Origin: Rhodococcus xishaensis
Lineage (GTDB): Bacteria > Actinomycetota > Actinomycetes > Mycobacteriales > Mycobacteriaceae
Length of the DNA stretch: 64,000 nucleotides
Reading direction: 5' to 3'
NCBI RefSeq assembly: GCF_004011825.1
Contig: NZ_RKLO01000005.1
Location: 124,001-188,000 of the forward strand
This document shows positions 25,660-35,015 of this stretch, one piece after another. Every line of letters begins with the position of its first letter. Positions within the stretch are counted from its first letter, which is position 1. A model generated the notes under the pieces. It saw only the letters and a list, made by a program, of their open reading frames with translations. It was not told the DNA's origin and did no database searches. A program made the translations under genes and the position numbers.

Positions 25660-27225
25660 TCAGCGGCGGGCGCGGGACTTCTTACGCGGGGGCGGCAACG
25701 CACCCTCGGCGCGCAACCGCGCTGCATGCTCTGCGAGCGCCTCGACGAGGGGACCCATCTGCGCCGTCTCCGGCCGGACATCGACGCGCAGACCGAACTC
25801 GATCGCGGTCTCTGCCGTCTTCGGTCCGATGCACGCGACGATGGTGCGGGCGTGTGGTTTCCCGGCGATGCCGACGAGGTTGCGTACCGTCGACGACGAG
25901 GTGAAGCACACCGCGTCGAAGCCACCGGTCTTGATCATCTCGCGGGTCTCGGCCGGTGGCGGCGCCGCCCGCACTGTGCGATACGCGGTGACGTCGTCGA
26001 TCTCCCAGCCGCGCTCGCGGAGGCCCTCGGCGAGGGTCTCGGTAGCGATGTCGGCACGCGGCAGCAGCACGCGGTTGACCGGATCGAACACCTCGTCGTA
26101 CGGCGGGAAGTCGGCCAGCAGACCCTCGCTGGACTGCTCACCGGACGGCAGCATCTCCGGAGTAATACCGAACGAGCGCACCTTCTCTGCGGTGGCCTCG
26201 CCCACGCAGGCGATCTTCACGCCTGAGAACGCGCGGGCGTCCAGGCCGAACGCCTCGAACTTCTCCCACACCGCACGCACGGCGTTGGTGGAGGTGAACA
26301 CGACCCACTGGTAGCGGCCGTCGACCAGTCCCTTGACGGCACGCTCCATCTGGGCCGGGCTGCGCGGCGGCTCGACCGCGATGGTCGGGACCTCGATGGG
26401 GATAGCGCCGTGCGTGACCAGCCTGTTGCTCATGTCGGCGGCCTGCTCCTTGGTGCGCGGCACCAGGACGGTCCAGCCGTACAGGGCACGCGACTCCCAC
26501 CACGACATCTTGTTGCGCTGCGAGACGATCTTACCGACCGTGACGATCAGCGGGCCGACCAGTTCGGAACCGACCTCGTTGAGCGTCGCGAGGGTGGCCT
26601 CGACCGTGCGCTGCTGACGGGTGGTGCCGCGGACGGTGATCGCGGCCGGGGTCTGGGGGGCGAGCCCGTGTTCGACGAGCGCGCTCGCGGTCTCGGCGAG
26701 ATGCGCGGAGCTCGCGTGCAGCACCAGGGGACCTGGGGCGCCGGCCAACGCCGCCCAGTCGACCTCGCCGCGTACATCGGCCTCGGTGTGCGTCGAGCCC
26801 AGCGCCATGCCGGCATAGCTCGGCACCGCGGACGCGGACGGCAGCCCGGGAAGCACCTCGAACACAATCTGGGTTCGGGCAACGGCCGAGACCTCGGCGA
26901 TCACCGAATCGGTGGTCAGTGGGTCGCCCGCGACGAGACGGACCACGTCGCGGCCGCCACGGGCCTCGGCGACAAGGGTCTTGGCGACCTCGGCCGGCTC
27001 GCCGAGCGCGGGCCGGACCTCGGCGATCGGCTCGTCGGTCTCGGGGTCACGGCCGAGAGCGGTACCGACTAGTGCGGTGATGCCCTTGTCGACATCGGGA
27101 TCGGTGAATGCCAGGGCCGCCGACTCGAGCACGTCCCGCGCACGGACGGTGAGCAATGCCGGATCACCCGGTCCCGATCCCACAAACAGGATCCGCCCGG
27201 GGCTGTTCTTACGGACTCGGCTCAT
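25660..27225 (-). CDS. Bifunctional uroporphyrinogen-III methyltransferase / uroporphyrinogen-III synthase
   Basis: A 521-residue fusion. Residues about 10-240 are a SAM-dependent tetrapyrrole methylase (VGSGPGDPALLTVRARD; LVAGDPLTTDSV); residues about 255-505 are HemD (WTVLVPRTKEQAADMSNRL; FTSTNAVRAVWEKF; CFTSSSTVRNLV). HemD closes and inverts ring D to give uroporphyrinogen III; the methylase half directs part of it to siroheme or cobalamin. Mycobacterial orthologues (Rv0511, recalled) have the same fusion. The C-terminus is Lys/Arg-rich. It lies 72 bp after hemC. Confidence 0.92.
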   Translation of the reverse strand: MSRVRKNSPGRILFVGSGPGDPALLTVRARDVLESAALAFTDPDVDKGITALVGTALGRDPETDEPIAEVRPALGEPAEVAKTLVAEARGGRDVVRLVAGDPLTTDSVIAEVSAVARTQIVFEVLPGLPSASAVPSYAGMALGSTHTEADVRGEVDWAALAGAPGPLVLHASSAHLAETASALVEHGLAPQTPAAITVRGTTRQQRTVEATLATLNEVGSELVGPLIVTVGKIVSQRNKMSWWESRALYGWTVLVPRTKEQAADMSNRLVTHGAIPIEVPTIAVEPPRSPAQMERAVKGLVDGRYQWVVFTSTNAVRAVWEKFEAFGLDARAFSGVKIACVGEATAEKVRSFGITPEMLPSGEQSSEGLLADFPPYDEVFDPVNRVLLPRADIATETLAEGLRERGWEIDDVTAYRTVRAAPPPAETREMIKTGGFDAVCFTSSSTVRNLVGIAGKPHARTIVACIGPKTAETAIEFGLRVDVRPETAQMGPLVEALAEHAARLRAEGALPPPRKKSRARR

Positions 27226-27297
27226 CGGTAGTTCTCCAGTGCGGTCTCATGTCGATGGGAAGAAAATGCAAAATCGGGCTCTTGACGGTCAAGCAGA

Positions 27298-28302
27298 TCA
27301 ATCATCGGCATCACCGTCCTCTGCAATCGTCATCAGATCTCGTGCGCCAAGTTCGAGCAACTCGTGTGCAAGCGCGCGACCCAACTCGTCCGCACTCTCG
27401 GGCGACCCCACCTTAGATGCTCGAAGCACATCGGAACCGTCTATCGATGCGGCGCAACCTCGCACCGACAATTCCTCGAACACGCGGCCCTCGCCGTCGA
27501 TCGATTCGACAATTTCGGCAATGGCGCCCACCGGCGCGGTGCAGCCCGCCTCGAGTTCGGCGAGCAGTGCGCGTTCGGCGGTGACCTCGGCTCGCGTGGC
27601 CGAGTCGTCGAGTTCGGACAGAATCGCAATCAGGTCCGGGTCGTCGGCGCGGCACTCGACGGCGAGAGCGCCTTGCGACGGGGCCGGCAGCATCTGAACC
27701 GGTTCGAGCGTCTCGGTGATCTCGGCGGCACGGCCGATGCGGGACAGGCCGGCGCGGGCGATCACTATTGCATCGAGCTCACCGGACGCGACCTTGCCGA
27801 GGCGGGTGTCGATGTTGCCGCGCAGCGGCAGGATCTCGAGGCCCAAGCCGAGAGCGCGCAGCTGCGCGCGACGGCGCGGCGCCGAGGTCCCGACCTTCGA
27901 ACCCGGGGGCAGCTCACCGAGCACGAGCCCGTCCCGGGCCACCAGTGCGTCACGCGGGTCCTCGCGCGGCGGGACCGCGGGGATAACCAGCTCGTCAGGT
28001 TGCGCCGTGGGTAGGTCTTTGTACGAGTGCACCGCGACGTCGACCTCACCGGCCAGCAGTGCCTCACGGAGTTCGGCGACGAACACCCCGACGCCGATGC
28101 GCTGCACCGGACCGGCCGTGACGTCACCCTTGGTCTTGATGATCACCAGCTCAGCTGGGTGACCAGCCGTGATCAGTGCGTCCCTGACGGCACCGGCCTG
28201 CGTCATCGCGAGCAGGCTGCCGCGGGTACCGATCCGCAGGGTGCGGAACTTCGGACCCGTGACATGGCCGGTCGTCGTCGACGACGCCGCGTCCGTGCTC
28301 AT
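27298..28302 (-). CDS. hemC: Porphobilinogen deaminase (hydroxymethylbilane synthase) HemC
   Basis: A 334-residue enzyme that joins four porphobilinogens into hydroxymethylbilane. The N-terminal [14 protein letters not shown], the substrate-loop region KDLPT and the dipyrromethane cofactor cysteine in [11 protein letters not shown] are present. About 20 polar residues precede the conserved domain. Its start overlaps the hemA stop by ATGA, so it is coupled to hemA translation. Confidence 0.96.
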   Translation of the reverse strand: MSTDAASSTTTGHVTGPKFRTLRIGTRGSLLAMTQAGAVRDALITAGHPAELVIIKTKGDVTAGPVQRIGVGVFVAELREALLAGEVDVAVHSYKDLPTAQPDELVIPAVPPREDPRDALVARDGLVLGELPPGSKVGTSAPRRRAQLRALGLGLEILPLRGNIDTRLGKVASGELDAIVIARAGLSRIGRAAEITETLEPVQMLPAPSQGALAVECRADDPDLIAILSELDDSATRAEVTAERALLAELEAGCTAPVGAIAEIVESIDGEGRVFEELSVRGCAASIDGSDVLRASKVGSPESADELGRALAHELLELGARDLMTIAEDGDADD

Positions 28303-29672
28303 GCCTGCCCATCCTTTCCTGCTGCACCGGGGCCGGTAGTGAATTCGTCGAGGTCGATAGGAGCGGCGACGGCCTCGGCCGCACCCGGCCGCAGCTCGAA
28401 CAGCTCACGCAACGCGGCCGCGTACGAGTCACCGCCGGGCGCGGAGGCCAGTTGCTTGACTCGCACTGTGGGCGCGTGCAGCAGTTTGTCGACCACCCGG
28501 CGGACGGTCCGCGCCACCTCGTCGCGTTGAGGGTCGTCCAAAGCGGGCAGGCGCGTCTCCAGTCGCAGCAGTTCGGCTTCGACGACCTCGGCCGCACGCT
28601 GTCGGAGCGCCGTGACCGTCGGGGTGACCTCGGCTTGTCGCTGTGAGGCGAGGTACTGAGCGAGTTCGGACGCGACGATCTCGCGTGCCGCGTCGGCGTC
28701 GGCGGCAGCGGCGCCGGCGGCCGGATCACGTTGCAACGCAGCCATGTCGAGCACGACCACCTCGGGTAATCCGACCACGGCAGGCTCGACGTCGCGGGGC
28801 AGGCCCAGATCGCAGATCACCAGTGGCCGGTTCGGGTCCCGTCCCGGCTGGGCGAGGGCCAGGTGAGTGTCGGCGAGCGTGACCACCGTGCCGACCGCGC
28901 CGGTGCAGGTCACGAGGACGTCTGACTGAGCCATCGCCGACGACAGCTCGTCGACGCCGACCGCGGCCGCGTCGACTCCATTGCCGATCGCTGTGGCCGC
29001 GAGGTGCTCGGCACGCTCGCGGGTGCGGTTGGCGACGAGAATTCGGCCGATGCCGGCACGGGTGAGGTGCGCGACCGACAGGCTGCCCATCGCACCGGCA
29101 CCGAGGACCACGGCCGTGCGGCCGGTCAGCCCGCCGTCACCGAGGATGCCCGCGGCACGGTCGAGCGCGACGGACACGACAGAGGCGCCGGCGGAGTCGA
29201 TCCCGGTCTCGGCGTGCACACGCTTGCCGACCCGCAGAGCCTGCTGCGCCAGCTCGTGCAGCGCCCGCCCGGCAGCCTGCTGGGCGTCGGCGGCGGCGTA
29301 CGCGGCTCGGATCTGTCCGAGGATCTGCTGCTCGCCGACGACCATCGAGTCCAGACCGCTGGCGACCGCGAACAGGTGCTCGGCTGCTGCCTCGCCGTAA
29401 TGGACGTAGGCGTGCTTGTGCAGCTCGGAGAGGTCGAGTCCGGAGTGCGCGGCCAGGAGGCTGCTGATCTCGGTCAACGCACCGTGGAATGCGTCCACCA
29501 CGGCGTAGATCTCGATGCGGTTGCACGTCGAGACGATCATCGCCTCGACGATGTGTGCCGAAGCGAGCATCTTGTCCGTCAGCTTCGGGCGGTCGGTGTC
29601 GGTAACCGCGATCCGCTCGAGAACGGATACGGGGGCACTACGGTGCGAGATCCCGACGAGAAGCACACTCAC
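28299..29672 (-). CDS. hemA: Glutamyl-tRNA reductase HemA
   Basis: A 457-residue enzyme of the C5 pathway; it reduces glutamyl-tRNA(Glu) to glutamate-1-semialdehyde with NADPH. The catalytic cysteine is Cys50 in [19 protein letters not shown] and the nucleotide-binding LGAGAMG follow. GTG 29672 overlaps the rex stop (GTGA). This is the committed and usually regulated step of heme synthesis, and it sits directly behind a redox-sensing repressor gene. Confidence 0.96.
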   Translation of the reverse strand: MSVLLVGISHRSAPVSVLERIAVTDTDRPKLTDKMLASAHIVEAMIVSTCNRIEIYAVVDAFHGALTEISSLLAAHSGLDLSELHKHAYVHYGEAAAEHLFAVASGLDSMVVGEQQILGQIRAAYAAADAQQAAGRALHELAQQALRVGKRVHAETGIDSAGASVVSVALDRAAGILGDGGLTGRTAVVLGAGAMGSLSVAHLTRAGIGRILVANRTRERAEHLAATAIGNGVDAAAVGVDELSSAMAQSDVLVTCTGAVGTVVTLADTHLALAQPGRDPNRPLVICDLGLPRDVEPAVVGLPEVVVLDMAALQRDPAAGAAAADADAAREIVASELAQYLASQRQAEVTPTVTALRQRAAEVVEAELLRLETRLPALDDPQRDEVARTVRRVVDKLLHAPTVRVKQLASAPGGDSYAAALRELFELRPGAAEAVAAPIDLDEFTTGPGAAGKDGQA

Positions 29673-30475
29673 GGCCGTATCACCGATCCATTTCCGGTCG
29701 CAGCGGCGACCGCCGTGGGTGCAGCGGCAGCCTGGGGATTTCGTTGCTCGTCCGGAGTGTTGTTCCGGGCCATGTTGAACGAGAGCACCTGCATCTCCAT
29801 TGCGAGATCGACTCGACGCATCTCTACGTGATCGGGGATTTCCAAGGCGAGCGGGGAGAAGCTGAGAATGCAGCGCAGACCCGCGTCGACGAGCTGGTCG
29901 CAGACGTCCTGCGCGGCCGAGTCGGTGGTAGCGATGACACCGATGGTGGCCTCGAGATCACGACACGCGTCGGTGAGTTCGGTGACGTCGCGAACCGTCA
30001 GGCCGCCGACCGTGGTGCCGATGCGGGCGGGGTCCGCGTCGAACAGGGCGACCATCGAGAAGCCGCGGCGGCCGAAGCCGCCGTACCCGGCAAGTGCTCG
30101 GCCGAGATTGCCGACGCCAACGAGCACCACCCGGTGCCCACGATCGAGACCGAGTGCGGACTCGATGCGCGCCCGTAGCCGAGTGACGTCGTATCCGACA
30201 CCGCGAACACCGTTGGGGCCCAGGTGAGACAGATCCTTGCGGAGCTTGGCCGATCCGACGCCGGATGCGGTGGCCAGCTCCTCGCTCGAGACGATGAGTA
30301 CACCCTCGTCGGCGAGGACTCCGAGGACCCGCAGGTATGTCGCGAGACGCGTCACCGTAGCCTGGGGGATGTCACGTTGCGAAGCTGGAGAGGCGTTCCT
30401 GCGCTGAGCAGTGGACTGAGCAGCCCCGGCGACGCCACGGGTTCCTGCCCCCTGCGTCTGGTGCTGTTCGGTCAC
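29669..30475 (-). CDS. rex: Redox-sensing transcriptional repressor Rex
   Basis: A 268-residue protein. About 40 polar residues precede the winged helix ([35 protein letters not shown]), then a Rossmann domain with [10 protein letters not shown], and a C-terminal swapped helix. Rex binds TGTGAA-N4-TTCACA sites and leaves DNA when NADH rises. GTG 30475 has GAGGAG upstream. The gene overlaps hemA, an arrangement known from Streptomyces. The C-terminal 30 residues are Ala-rich and variable. Confidence 0.95.
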   Translation of the reverse strand: MTEQHQTQGAGTRGVAGAAQSTAQRRNASPASQRDIPQATVTRLATYLRVLGVLADEGVLIVSSEELATASGVGSAKLRKDLSHLGPNGVRGVGYDVTRLRARIESALGLDRGHRVVLVGVGNLGRALAGYGGFGRRGFSMVALFDADPARIGTTVGGLTVRDVTELTDACRDLEATIGVIATTDSAAQDVCDQLVDAGLRCILSFSPLALEIPDHVEMRRVDLAMEMQVLSFNMARNNTPDEQRNPQAAAAPTAVAAATGNGSVIRP

Positions 30476-30529
30476 GTCGATGGCTCCTCGTCCGGTCGGC
30501 CGTGTACCCCGGCCTTCGCGTCGAAGGTC

Positions 30530-30545
30530 CGGGAATTTGTTCACA
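30530..30545 (-). promoter_or_regulatory. Weak second Rex-operator-like site
   Basis: On the minus strand the 16-mer TGTGAACAAATTCCCG shares its left half with the Rex operator but only half of the right arm. It lies about 55 bp upstream of the rex start and could be a secondary site. Confidence 0.3.
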
Positions 30546-30559
30546 CCACGGTAACTGCT

Positions 30560-30575
30560 TGTGAAGCCATGCACA
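30560..30575. promoter_or_regulatory. Rex operator-like palindrome upstream of rex-hemACDB
   Basis: TGTGAAGCCATGCACA matches 11 of 12 half-site positions of TGTGAA-N4-TTCACA. It is 85 bp upstream of the rex start in the gap after the glutaredoxin gene. Rex autoregulation through such a site is known in Streptomyces. It also partly matches a CRP site (9 of 10). Confidence 0.65.
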
Positions 30576-30686
30576 AAGTCGATCGACGGCCCTCGAATGT
30601 GCTCTCACCTGCAAAGTGGCCGAATCCGGCGGTCCGGGGTGACCCTTCCCACTTCGTCGCGAACCCGCGCTGCACGGGGCTCGACT

Positions 30687-30950
30687 TCAGCCCGCGGCTA
30701 GATCCACGCGCAACCGGTCCTCGTCGACTTCCCAGTAGCTGTGCTCCTTGCCGTCGAGTAGGACGACGGGCAACCGGTCCCCGTACTCGGCCCGCAGATC
30801 GGGGTTGTCCGCTGCGGCCTCGTCGACGTCGATGCAGGTCAGTTCCAGATCGAACTCCTGGCAGACCTGGTCCAGCACCTCACGCGCGGGAACGCACGCC
30901 CCGCAGCCTGCCCGTGTGAGAAGGGTGATCCGGTTTCGAGACTGATCCAT
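30687..30950 (-). CDS. Glutaredoxin-family protein
   Basis: An 87-residue thioredoxin-fold protein with LLTRAGCGACVPAREVL (CxxC, Cys16 and Cys19), the later ERLPVVLL-like cis-proline segment DRLPVVLLDGKEHSYWEVDE, and typical glutaredoxin length. It probably acts in cytosolic thiol exchange, perhaps with mycothiol. ATG 30950 has TGGAG upstream. Its position upstream of rex-hemA matches Rv0508 before hemA (recalled). Confidence 0.85.
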   Translation of the reverse strand: MDQSRNRITLLTRAGCGACVPAREVLDQVCQEFDLELTCIDVDEAAADNPDLRAEYGDRLPVVLLDGKEHSYWEVDEDRLRVDLAAG

Positions 30951-31130
30951 GGCTCCAGTGTTCCTCGAGGGCGCCCAGTACCGATTCGACGACACCGGGC
31001 CGCGAGAGTTGCGGACCGTACCGTTTCGAGACGAACATCACAGGCTGTCGCTCGTGCCCTGTCACGACGGGATACATCCGAACAGTCGGGCTAGGGTGAG
31101 CCAGAGGTGTCTGCGACACGGGAGGTTCGA

Positions 31131-32261
31131 GTGCCTGGGCGATCACTGCCGAACGGCGCGGGATTCGGCGTGGGTCTGTCCGGGATTCTGCGCCCCGGAC
31201 GTCGCCGGATCCGGAACCTTCTGGGTCCGAGCGAGGCCGAGCTGCGTGCCAACCTAGCCGGTGAGGCCAGTGCCGACGCAGCGCTCGCTCTCCAGGAAGC
31301 CGAGGCCGAGGCGGCTACCCTCGCGGCCGCCGAGACCGAGGCCCGGGAAGAGGCCCCGGAAACGGCTCCTGCGCCCGAAACAGTGGAACCGCCCGCCGAG
31401 CCGGTCGTCCCCCGGGATCTCACCGCCGCCGCGTTCTTCGACGTCGACAACACGATGGTGCAGGGCGCATCGATCATCCATTTCGCACGGGGTCTCGCCG
31501 CCCGCAAGTACCTCAAGACCTCGGACTTGGTCGACTTCGCCTGGAAGCAGGTCAAGTTCCGGGTCACCGGAAAAGAGAACAGCGACGACGTCGCCGAGGG
31601 CCGAGAGAAGGCACTGTCGTTCGTCGCCGGGCGGTCGACGGCGGAACTTGCCCGCCTCGGCGAGGAGATCTACGACGAGGTCATCTCCGACAAGATCTGG
31701 GAGGGGACCCGGGCACTGGCGCAGATGCACCTCGACGCCGGCCAACAGGTATGGCTCGTGACGGCCACACCCGTCGAGTTGGCGCAGGTGATTGCCAAAC
31801 GCCTCGGCCTCACCGGCGCGCTGGGGACCGTTGCCGAGAGCGAGGACGGCTTGTTCACAGGCCGACTGGTCGGCGACATCCTGCACGGGCTCGGCAAGGC
31901 GCACGCCGTGCGCACCCTCGCGATCCGGGAGGGACTGAACCTCAAGCGATGCACGGCGTACTCGGACAGCTACAACGACGTGCCGATGCTGTCGCTGGTC
32001 GGTACCGCGGTCGCGGTCAACCCCGACGCGGACCTACGGGAACTCGCAAAGAACCGCGGGTGGGAGGTGCGTGACTTCCGAACCGGCCGCAAGGCTGCGA
32101 AGGTCGGTGTGCCGACGGCGCTGCTTCTGGGTGCGGTCGGCGGCGCGGTGGGCGCGATCCTCAGCCGTCGCCGCGAGCGCGCCCAGCGTGCCGAGAAGAC
32201 CTCCGGATCGAGCCGGGTTCAGCCCATGAAGACGTTCCGGCGCTCCGCGAGCAAGCGGTAG
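31131..32261 (+). CDS. SerB-like HAD-superfamily phosphatase (HAD-IB)
   Basis: A 376-residue protein. After about 95 Ala/Glu-rich, low-complexity residues comes the HAD core: [11 protein letters not shown] (Asp104/Asp106), VTATPVE and [11 protein letters not shown]. The C-terminus has a hydrophobic, Gly-rich stretch ([14 protein letters not shown]) followed by Arg/Lys. The HAD-IB subclass includes phosphoserine phosphatase, but the substrate may be a lipid phosphate, since acyltransferase genes neighbour it. GTG 31131 has GGAGG 5 nt upstream; a GTG 24 nt earlier is weaker. Its end overlaps the convergent acyltransferase gene by 43 bp. Confidence 0.82.
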   Translation: MPGRSLPNGAGFGVGLSGILRPGRRRIRNLLGPSEAELRANLAGEASADAALALQEAEAEAATLAAAETEAREEAPETAPAPETVEPPAEPVVPRDLTAAAFFDVDNTMVQGASIIHFARGLAARKYLKTSDLVDFAWKQVKFRVTGKENSDDVAEGREKALSFVAGRSTAELARLGEEIYDEVISDKIWEGTRALAQMHLDAGQQVWLVTATPVELAQVIAKRLGLTGALGTVAESEDGLFTGRLVGDILHGLGKAHAVRTLAIREGLNLKRCTAYSDSYNDVPMLSLVGTAVAVNPDADLRELAKNRGWEVRDFRTGRKAAKVGVPTALLLGAVGGAVGAILSRRRERAQRAEKTSGSSRVQPMKTFRRSASKR

Positions 32262-33268
32262 AGCGTCTGCTGGATCGTCTCGCGGACGTGGTCGGTGACC
32301 TCGAACAGCACCATCGGATCATCGGCCTCGGCGGCGTCGTAGGTGTCCGTGACGATCGGGGTGCCGAACTCGATGTACCACTTGGAGGGCAGCGGCACCA
32401 GGCCTAGCAATCCGAGATGCGGAAACATCGGTGTGACCGGGAAGTACGGCATGTCGAGCAGCCTGGCCAGGGGCGTGATGTCGCCGATCTTGGGGTAGAT
32501 CTCCTCGGATCCGACGATCGAGCAGGGAATGATCGGTACCCCGGCGCGCATCGCAGCGCAGACGAAGCCGCCTCGGCCGAACCTCTGCAACTTGTAGCGC
32601 TCCGAGAACGGCTTACCGATGCCCTTGTACCCCTCCGGGAACACCGCCGCGATCTCCCCGCTGCGCAGTAGCCGCTCGGCGTCCGGATGGCACGCGAGCG
32701 TGTGCCCGGCCTTGCGAGCGATGTTTCCGATGACGGGCATCTCGAACGCCAGATCCGCCGCCAGCATCCGCAACGCTCGATGCTCCGGATGGTGATCGTG
32801 TACCGCCACGGACGTCATGAGTGCGTCGATCGGGATCACCCCGGCGTGGTTGGCCACCACCAGCGCGCCGCCGTGCATCGGGATGTTCTCGACGCCGCGG
32901 GTCTCGACGCGGAACCACTTCTCGAACAGTGGTCGCAGAGCGGGGAGGAACACATTGTCCGCGAAGTCCTGATCGAAGCCGAACTCGTCGACCTCGTAGT
33001 CGCCCGTTATGCGGCGGCGTAGGAACCCCGCGGCGCCGGTGACCTGCTCGATGACAAGCGAGCGCAGGTCGTCGATCGGTGATCCGCCGTGCTGGTCCGC
33101 GGCAGGCTGTTCGGCGGATTCCTCGGCAGCTTCCGGAGTGCCAGGCACCTCGTGTTCGCGGAACCGTCGACGGTCCGCAGGGGCTGACGAATGTCGATTC
33201 GTCGCGCGACCATGAACCGGTGGGCGGCCTGGCCCGTGCAACGGAATCACTTTCGCCACGTCGTTCAC
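32219..33268 (-). CDS. Lysophospholipid acyltransferase (PlsC-like) family protein
   Basis: A 349-residue protein with a polar N-terminus (about 75 residues) and a glycerophospholipid acyltransferase fold: [23 protein letters not shown] and [14 protein letters not shown]. The histidine-aspartate spacing is H-x6-D rather than the usual H-x4-D. It probably acylates a membrane lipid precursor. GTG 33268 has GGGGG upstream. It lies beside the SerB-like gene and an epimerase-like gene, as in M. tuberculosis (Rv0502, recalled). Confidence 0.82.
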   Translation of the reverse strand: MNDVAKVIPLHGPGRPPVHGRATNRHSSAPADRRRFREHEVPGTPEAAEESAEQPAADQHGGSPIDDLRSLVIEQVTGAAGFLRRRITGDYEVDEFGFDQDFADNVFLPALRPLFEKWFRVETRGVENIPMHGGALVVANHAGVIPIDALMTSVAVHDHHPEHRALRMLAADLAFEMPVIGNIARKAGHTLACHPDAERLLRSGEIAAVFPEGYKGIGKPFSERYKLQRFGRGGFVCAAMRAGVPIIPCSIVGSEEIYPKIGDITPLARLLDMPYFPVTPMFPHLGLLGLVPLPSKWYIEFGTPIVTDTYDAAEADDPMVLFEVTDHVRETIQQTLYRLLAERRNVFMG

Positions 33269-33305
33269 TAGAACCCCCTGCCTTTGTTTCTGCCCATATC
33301 GGTGT

Positions 33306-34376
33306 TCACCTGATCTGCGACTCGGCACCCGCTACGGCAAGCACCGTAGATTCGGCCCGGTCTACCCAGTGGGGTTTGATCACACGGCTGAGCCGTGCAC
33401 CCCGGACGAAATCGTCGAGCGCCTGCATCGTCGTCCAGCGCGGCTCGAAGCGGAGGTCGGCGCGCATTCGCGTCGTGTCGAGGCCGCACCCGAAGTGGAA
33501 GTAGTCGAGCTGTTCGTGGGTGAACGAACGCATCTGCGACCCCATCAGGGCCCGACCCGCGCTCCGGAACAGGGAAAACGGTATCGGTACCTCGGCCCGT
33601 CCGGCCCGGCGGATCGCCTGGGACATCATTACTGCGCCGTCACCGGCCACATTGAACGTCCCGGCCGGCCCGGTGACGGTTGCCCGTTCGAGAGCGGAAA
33701 GGGCGTCCTCCTCGTGCAGCAACTGCATGCGGGCATCGCGGCCGAGGATGCTCGGGACGATCGGCGACGACAGGTACCGCGCCACCCAGCCGTGCAACCG
33801 TGGACCCATGAGCGGGGCCAGGCGAAGGATCGACACCCCGATGTCGGGACGACGCCTGCCGAGGCGGCGCGCGTAGCCCTCCATCTCGATACAGTCACGT
33901 GCCCAACCCCCCTGCAGCGGCCTCCGGGCACTCATCTCCTCGGTGAATTTGGCCGGGTCCTTGGGACTCCCGCCGTACACCGCGGACGCGGATCGCAACA
34001 CAACCTTGCGGACACTCGGCGCCTTCTGGCACGCCGCGAACAGTTGCATCGCGCCGATGACGTTCATATCCTTCATCGCCGCCCGGCTGCCGGACTTGGG
34101 CGCCTGGGCCAGCACCGCCGCGTGGACTACAGTATCGACCTCGGCGCCGCGAATTATCTTTCCGATGAGCGGGTTTCGAATGTCGGCGCGAACGAACTCG
34201 GCACGTCCCATCCGCCTTATCATGTCCTTGCTCGGTGAAACGGCGTCGACCGCGACCACCCGCTCTATCCCGGGATGCTGAACGAGTCGTGACACCAGGA
34301 ACCCACCCGGGAACCGGCTGGCACCCGTCACCAGCACCACCTTCGGTGGCTGCGCGCCGCGATCGTCAGAATTCAC
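33306..34376 (-). CDS. NAD-dependent epimerase/dehydratase-like protein (GalE2 type)
   Basis: A 356-residue extended-SDR protein. The nucleotide motif is VTGASRFPGGFL, where the middle glycine of GxxGxxG is Arg, and SASAVYGGSP is the usual strand 5. The catalytic YxxxK is not clear: the expected region reads ARDCIEMEGYARRL. Activity as an epimerase is therefore doubtful and a binding or altered role is possible. GTG 34376 has GGGGG upstream. The mycobacterial counterpart is Rv0501 (recalled). Confidence 0.75.
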   Translation of the reverse strand: MNSDDRGAQPPKVVLVTGASRFPGGFLVSRLVQHPGIERVVAVDAVSPSKDMIRRMGRAEFVRADIRNPLIGKIIRGAEVDTVVHAAVLAQAPKSGSRAAMKDMNVIGAMQLFAACQKAPSVRKVVLRSASAVYGGSPKDPAKFTEEMSARRPLQGGWARDCIEMEGYARRLGRRRPDIGVSILRLAPLMGPRLHGWVARYLSSPIVPSILGRDARMQLLHEEDALSALERATVTGPAGTFNVAGDGAVMMSQAIRRAGRAEVPIPFSLFRSAGRALMGSQMRSFTHEQLDYFHFGCGLDTTRMRADLRFEPRWTTMQALDDFVRGARLSRVIKPHWVDRAESTVLAVAGAESQIR

Positions 34377-34536
34377 ATCTGCCCCCGTCCCTTCACCCCT
34401 CCGGCGAGCCTAGCGAATCCGGGCACGTGGGCAAGGGTTCGGCACAACACCTTTACACCCTGGCAACCTCCCGTCCACACATCCGAGTGAACTTCGGCGA
34501 ACATGCGCCTGCCGAACACACGACCCCGAACGCACA

Positions 34537-34567
34537 GATGCCCGCCACCGAAACGGTGACGGGCATC
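34537..34567 (-). terminator. Terminator hairpin after the bS22 gene
   Basis: GATGCCCG pairs with CGGGCATC and CACCG with CGGTG around an AAA loop, with one mismatch between the two stem blocks. It starts 22 nt beyond the bS22 stop codon. Confidence 0.75.
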
Positions 34568-34588
34568 CGAGTACAAGAACCTGGGGGC

Positions 34589-34690
34589 TTACTTGCCGAG
34601 CTTCCGACGTTGAACCCGCGTGCGACGCAGCAGCTTGCGGTGCTTCTTCTTCGACATACGCTTACGGCGCTTCTTGATCACTGAACCCAT
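34589..34690 (-). CDS. Small ribosomal subunit protein bS22
   Basis: A 33-residue, very basic protein beginning [19 protein letters not shown] and ending RRKLGK, the pattern of the actinobacterial small ribosomal protein bS22 (AURKAIP1/COX24-like) seen in mycobacterial ribosome structures. It binds 16S rRNA in the small subunit. GAGGGA precedes the ATG at 34690. It lies between the HTH gene and the epimerase gene, as with Rv0500B (recalled). It is easily missed because of its size. Confidence 0.92.
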
Positions 34691-34780
34691 GGTGGGCGTC
34701 CCTCACAGTCTTCTCTCGCGTTCAGCGCACGCCGGTCACGTACGCCTGTGTCTTCCTCTGGCGCTTCCAGGCCTTCGATT

Positions 34781-34905
34781 GCCACTCGGCCGTGTTGCCA
34801 CTGGCCGTTCGGGCCGCGTGCCACTAGGCCTCTCGGGCCGAGTTGCCACTAGGCCTTTCGGGCCGTGTTGCCACTGGCCGTTCAGGCCGCGTGCCACTGG
34901 CCGTT
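34781..34905. repeat. Tandem array of about 24-bp GGCC hairpin repeats
   Basis: GCCACT recurs at 34781, 34797, 34820, 34845, 34870 and 34893, giving units of 23-25 bp after a shorter first one. On the minus strand each full unit reads GGCC-(5 nt such as CGAAA, CGAGA, CGAAC or TGAAC)-GGCC, then AGTGGCAAC/AGTGGCACG. Four full GGCC stems result. The array lies upstream of bS22 and is not coding. Confidence 0.8.
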
Positions 34906-34940
34906 CTCACGACGCCAGCGCCTGACGACACCGGCTGGCT

Positions 34941-34964
34941 GGTACGACGACTCATGATCGTACC
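34941..34964 (-). terminator. Hairpin downstream of the HTH gene
   Basis: GGTACGA (34941-34947) and TCGTACC (34958-34964) form a perfect 7-bp inverted repeat with a 10-nt loop, about 50 nt past the stop codon at 35016. Confidence 0.5.
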
Positions 34965-35015
34965 GGGACGGGTCCGCGCGACGAAAACCGAGGCTCAGCT
35001 TCGACACGCGGCGGG

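Larger units (their letters stand above)
34691..35015. other. 325-bp gap between the HTH gene and bS22
   Basis: No supported ORF. It holds a hairpin at 34941-34964 after the HTH gene, the tandem hairpin array at 34781-34905, and a leader of about 90 bp before bS22. Confidence 0.6.

Noticed and set aside
34620-34925. Open frame across the hairpin repeats on the plus strand
   Set aside because: It starts within the bS22 gene on the other strand and translates the repeats into low-complexity sequence; no RBS.
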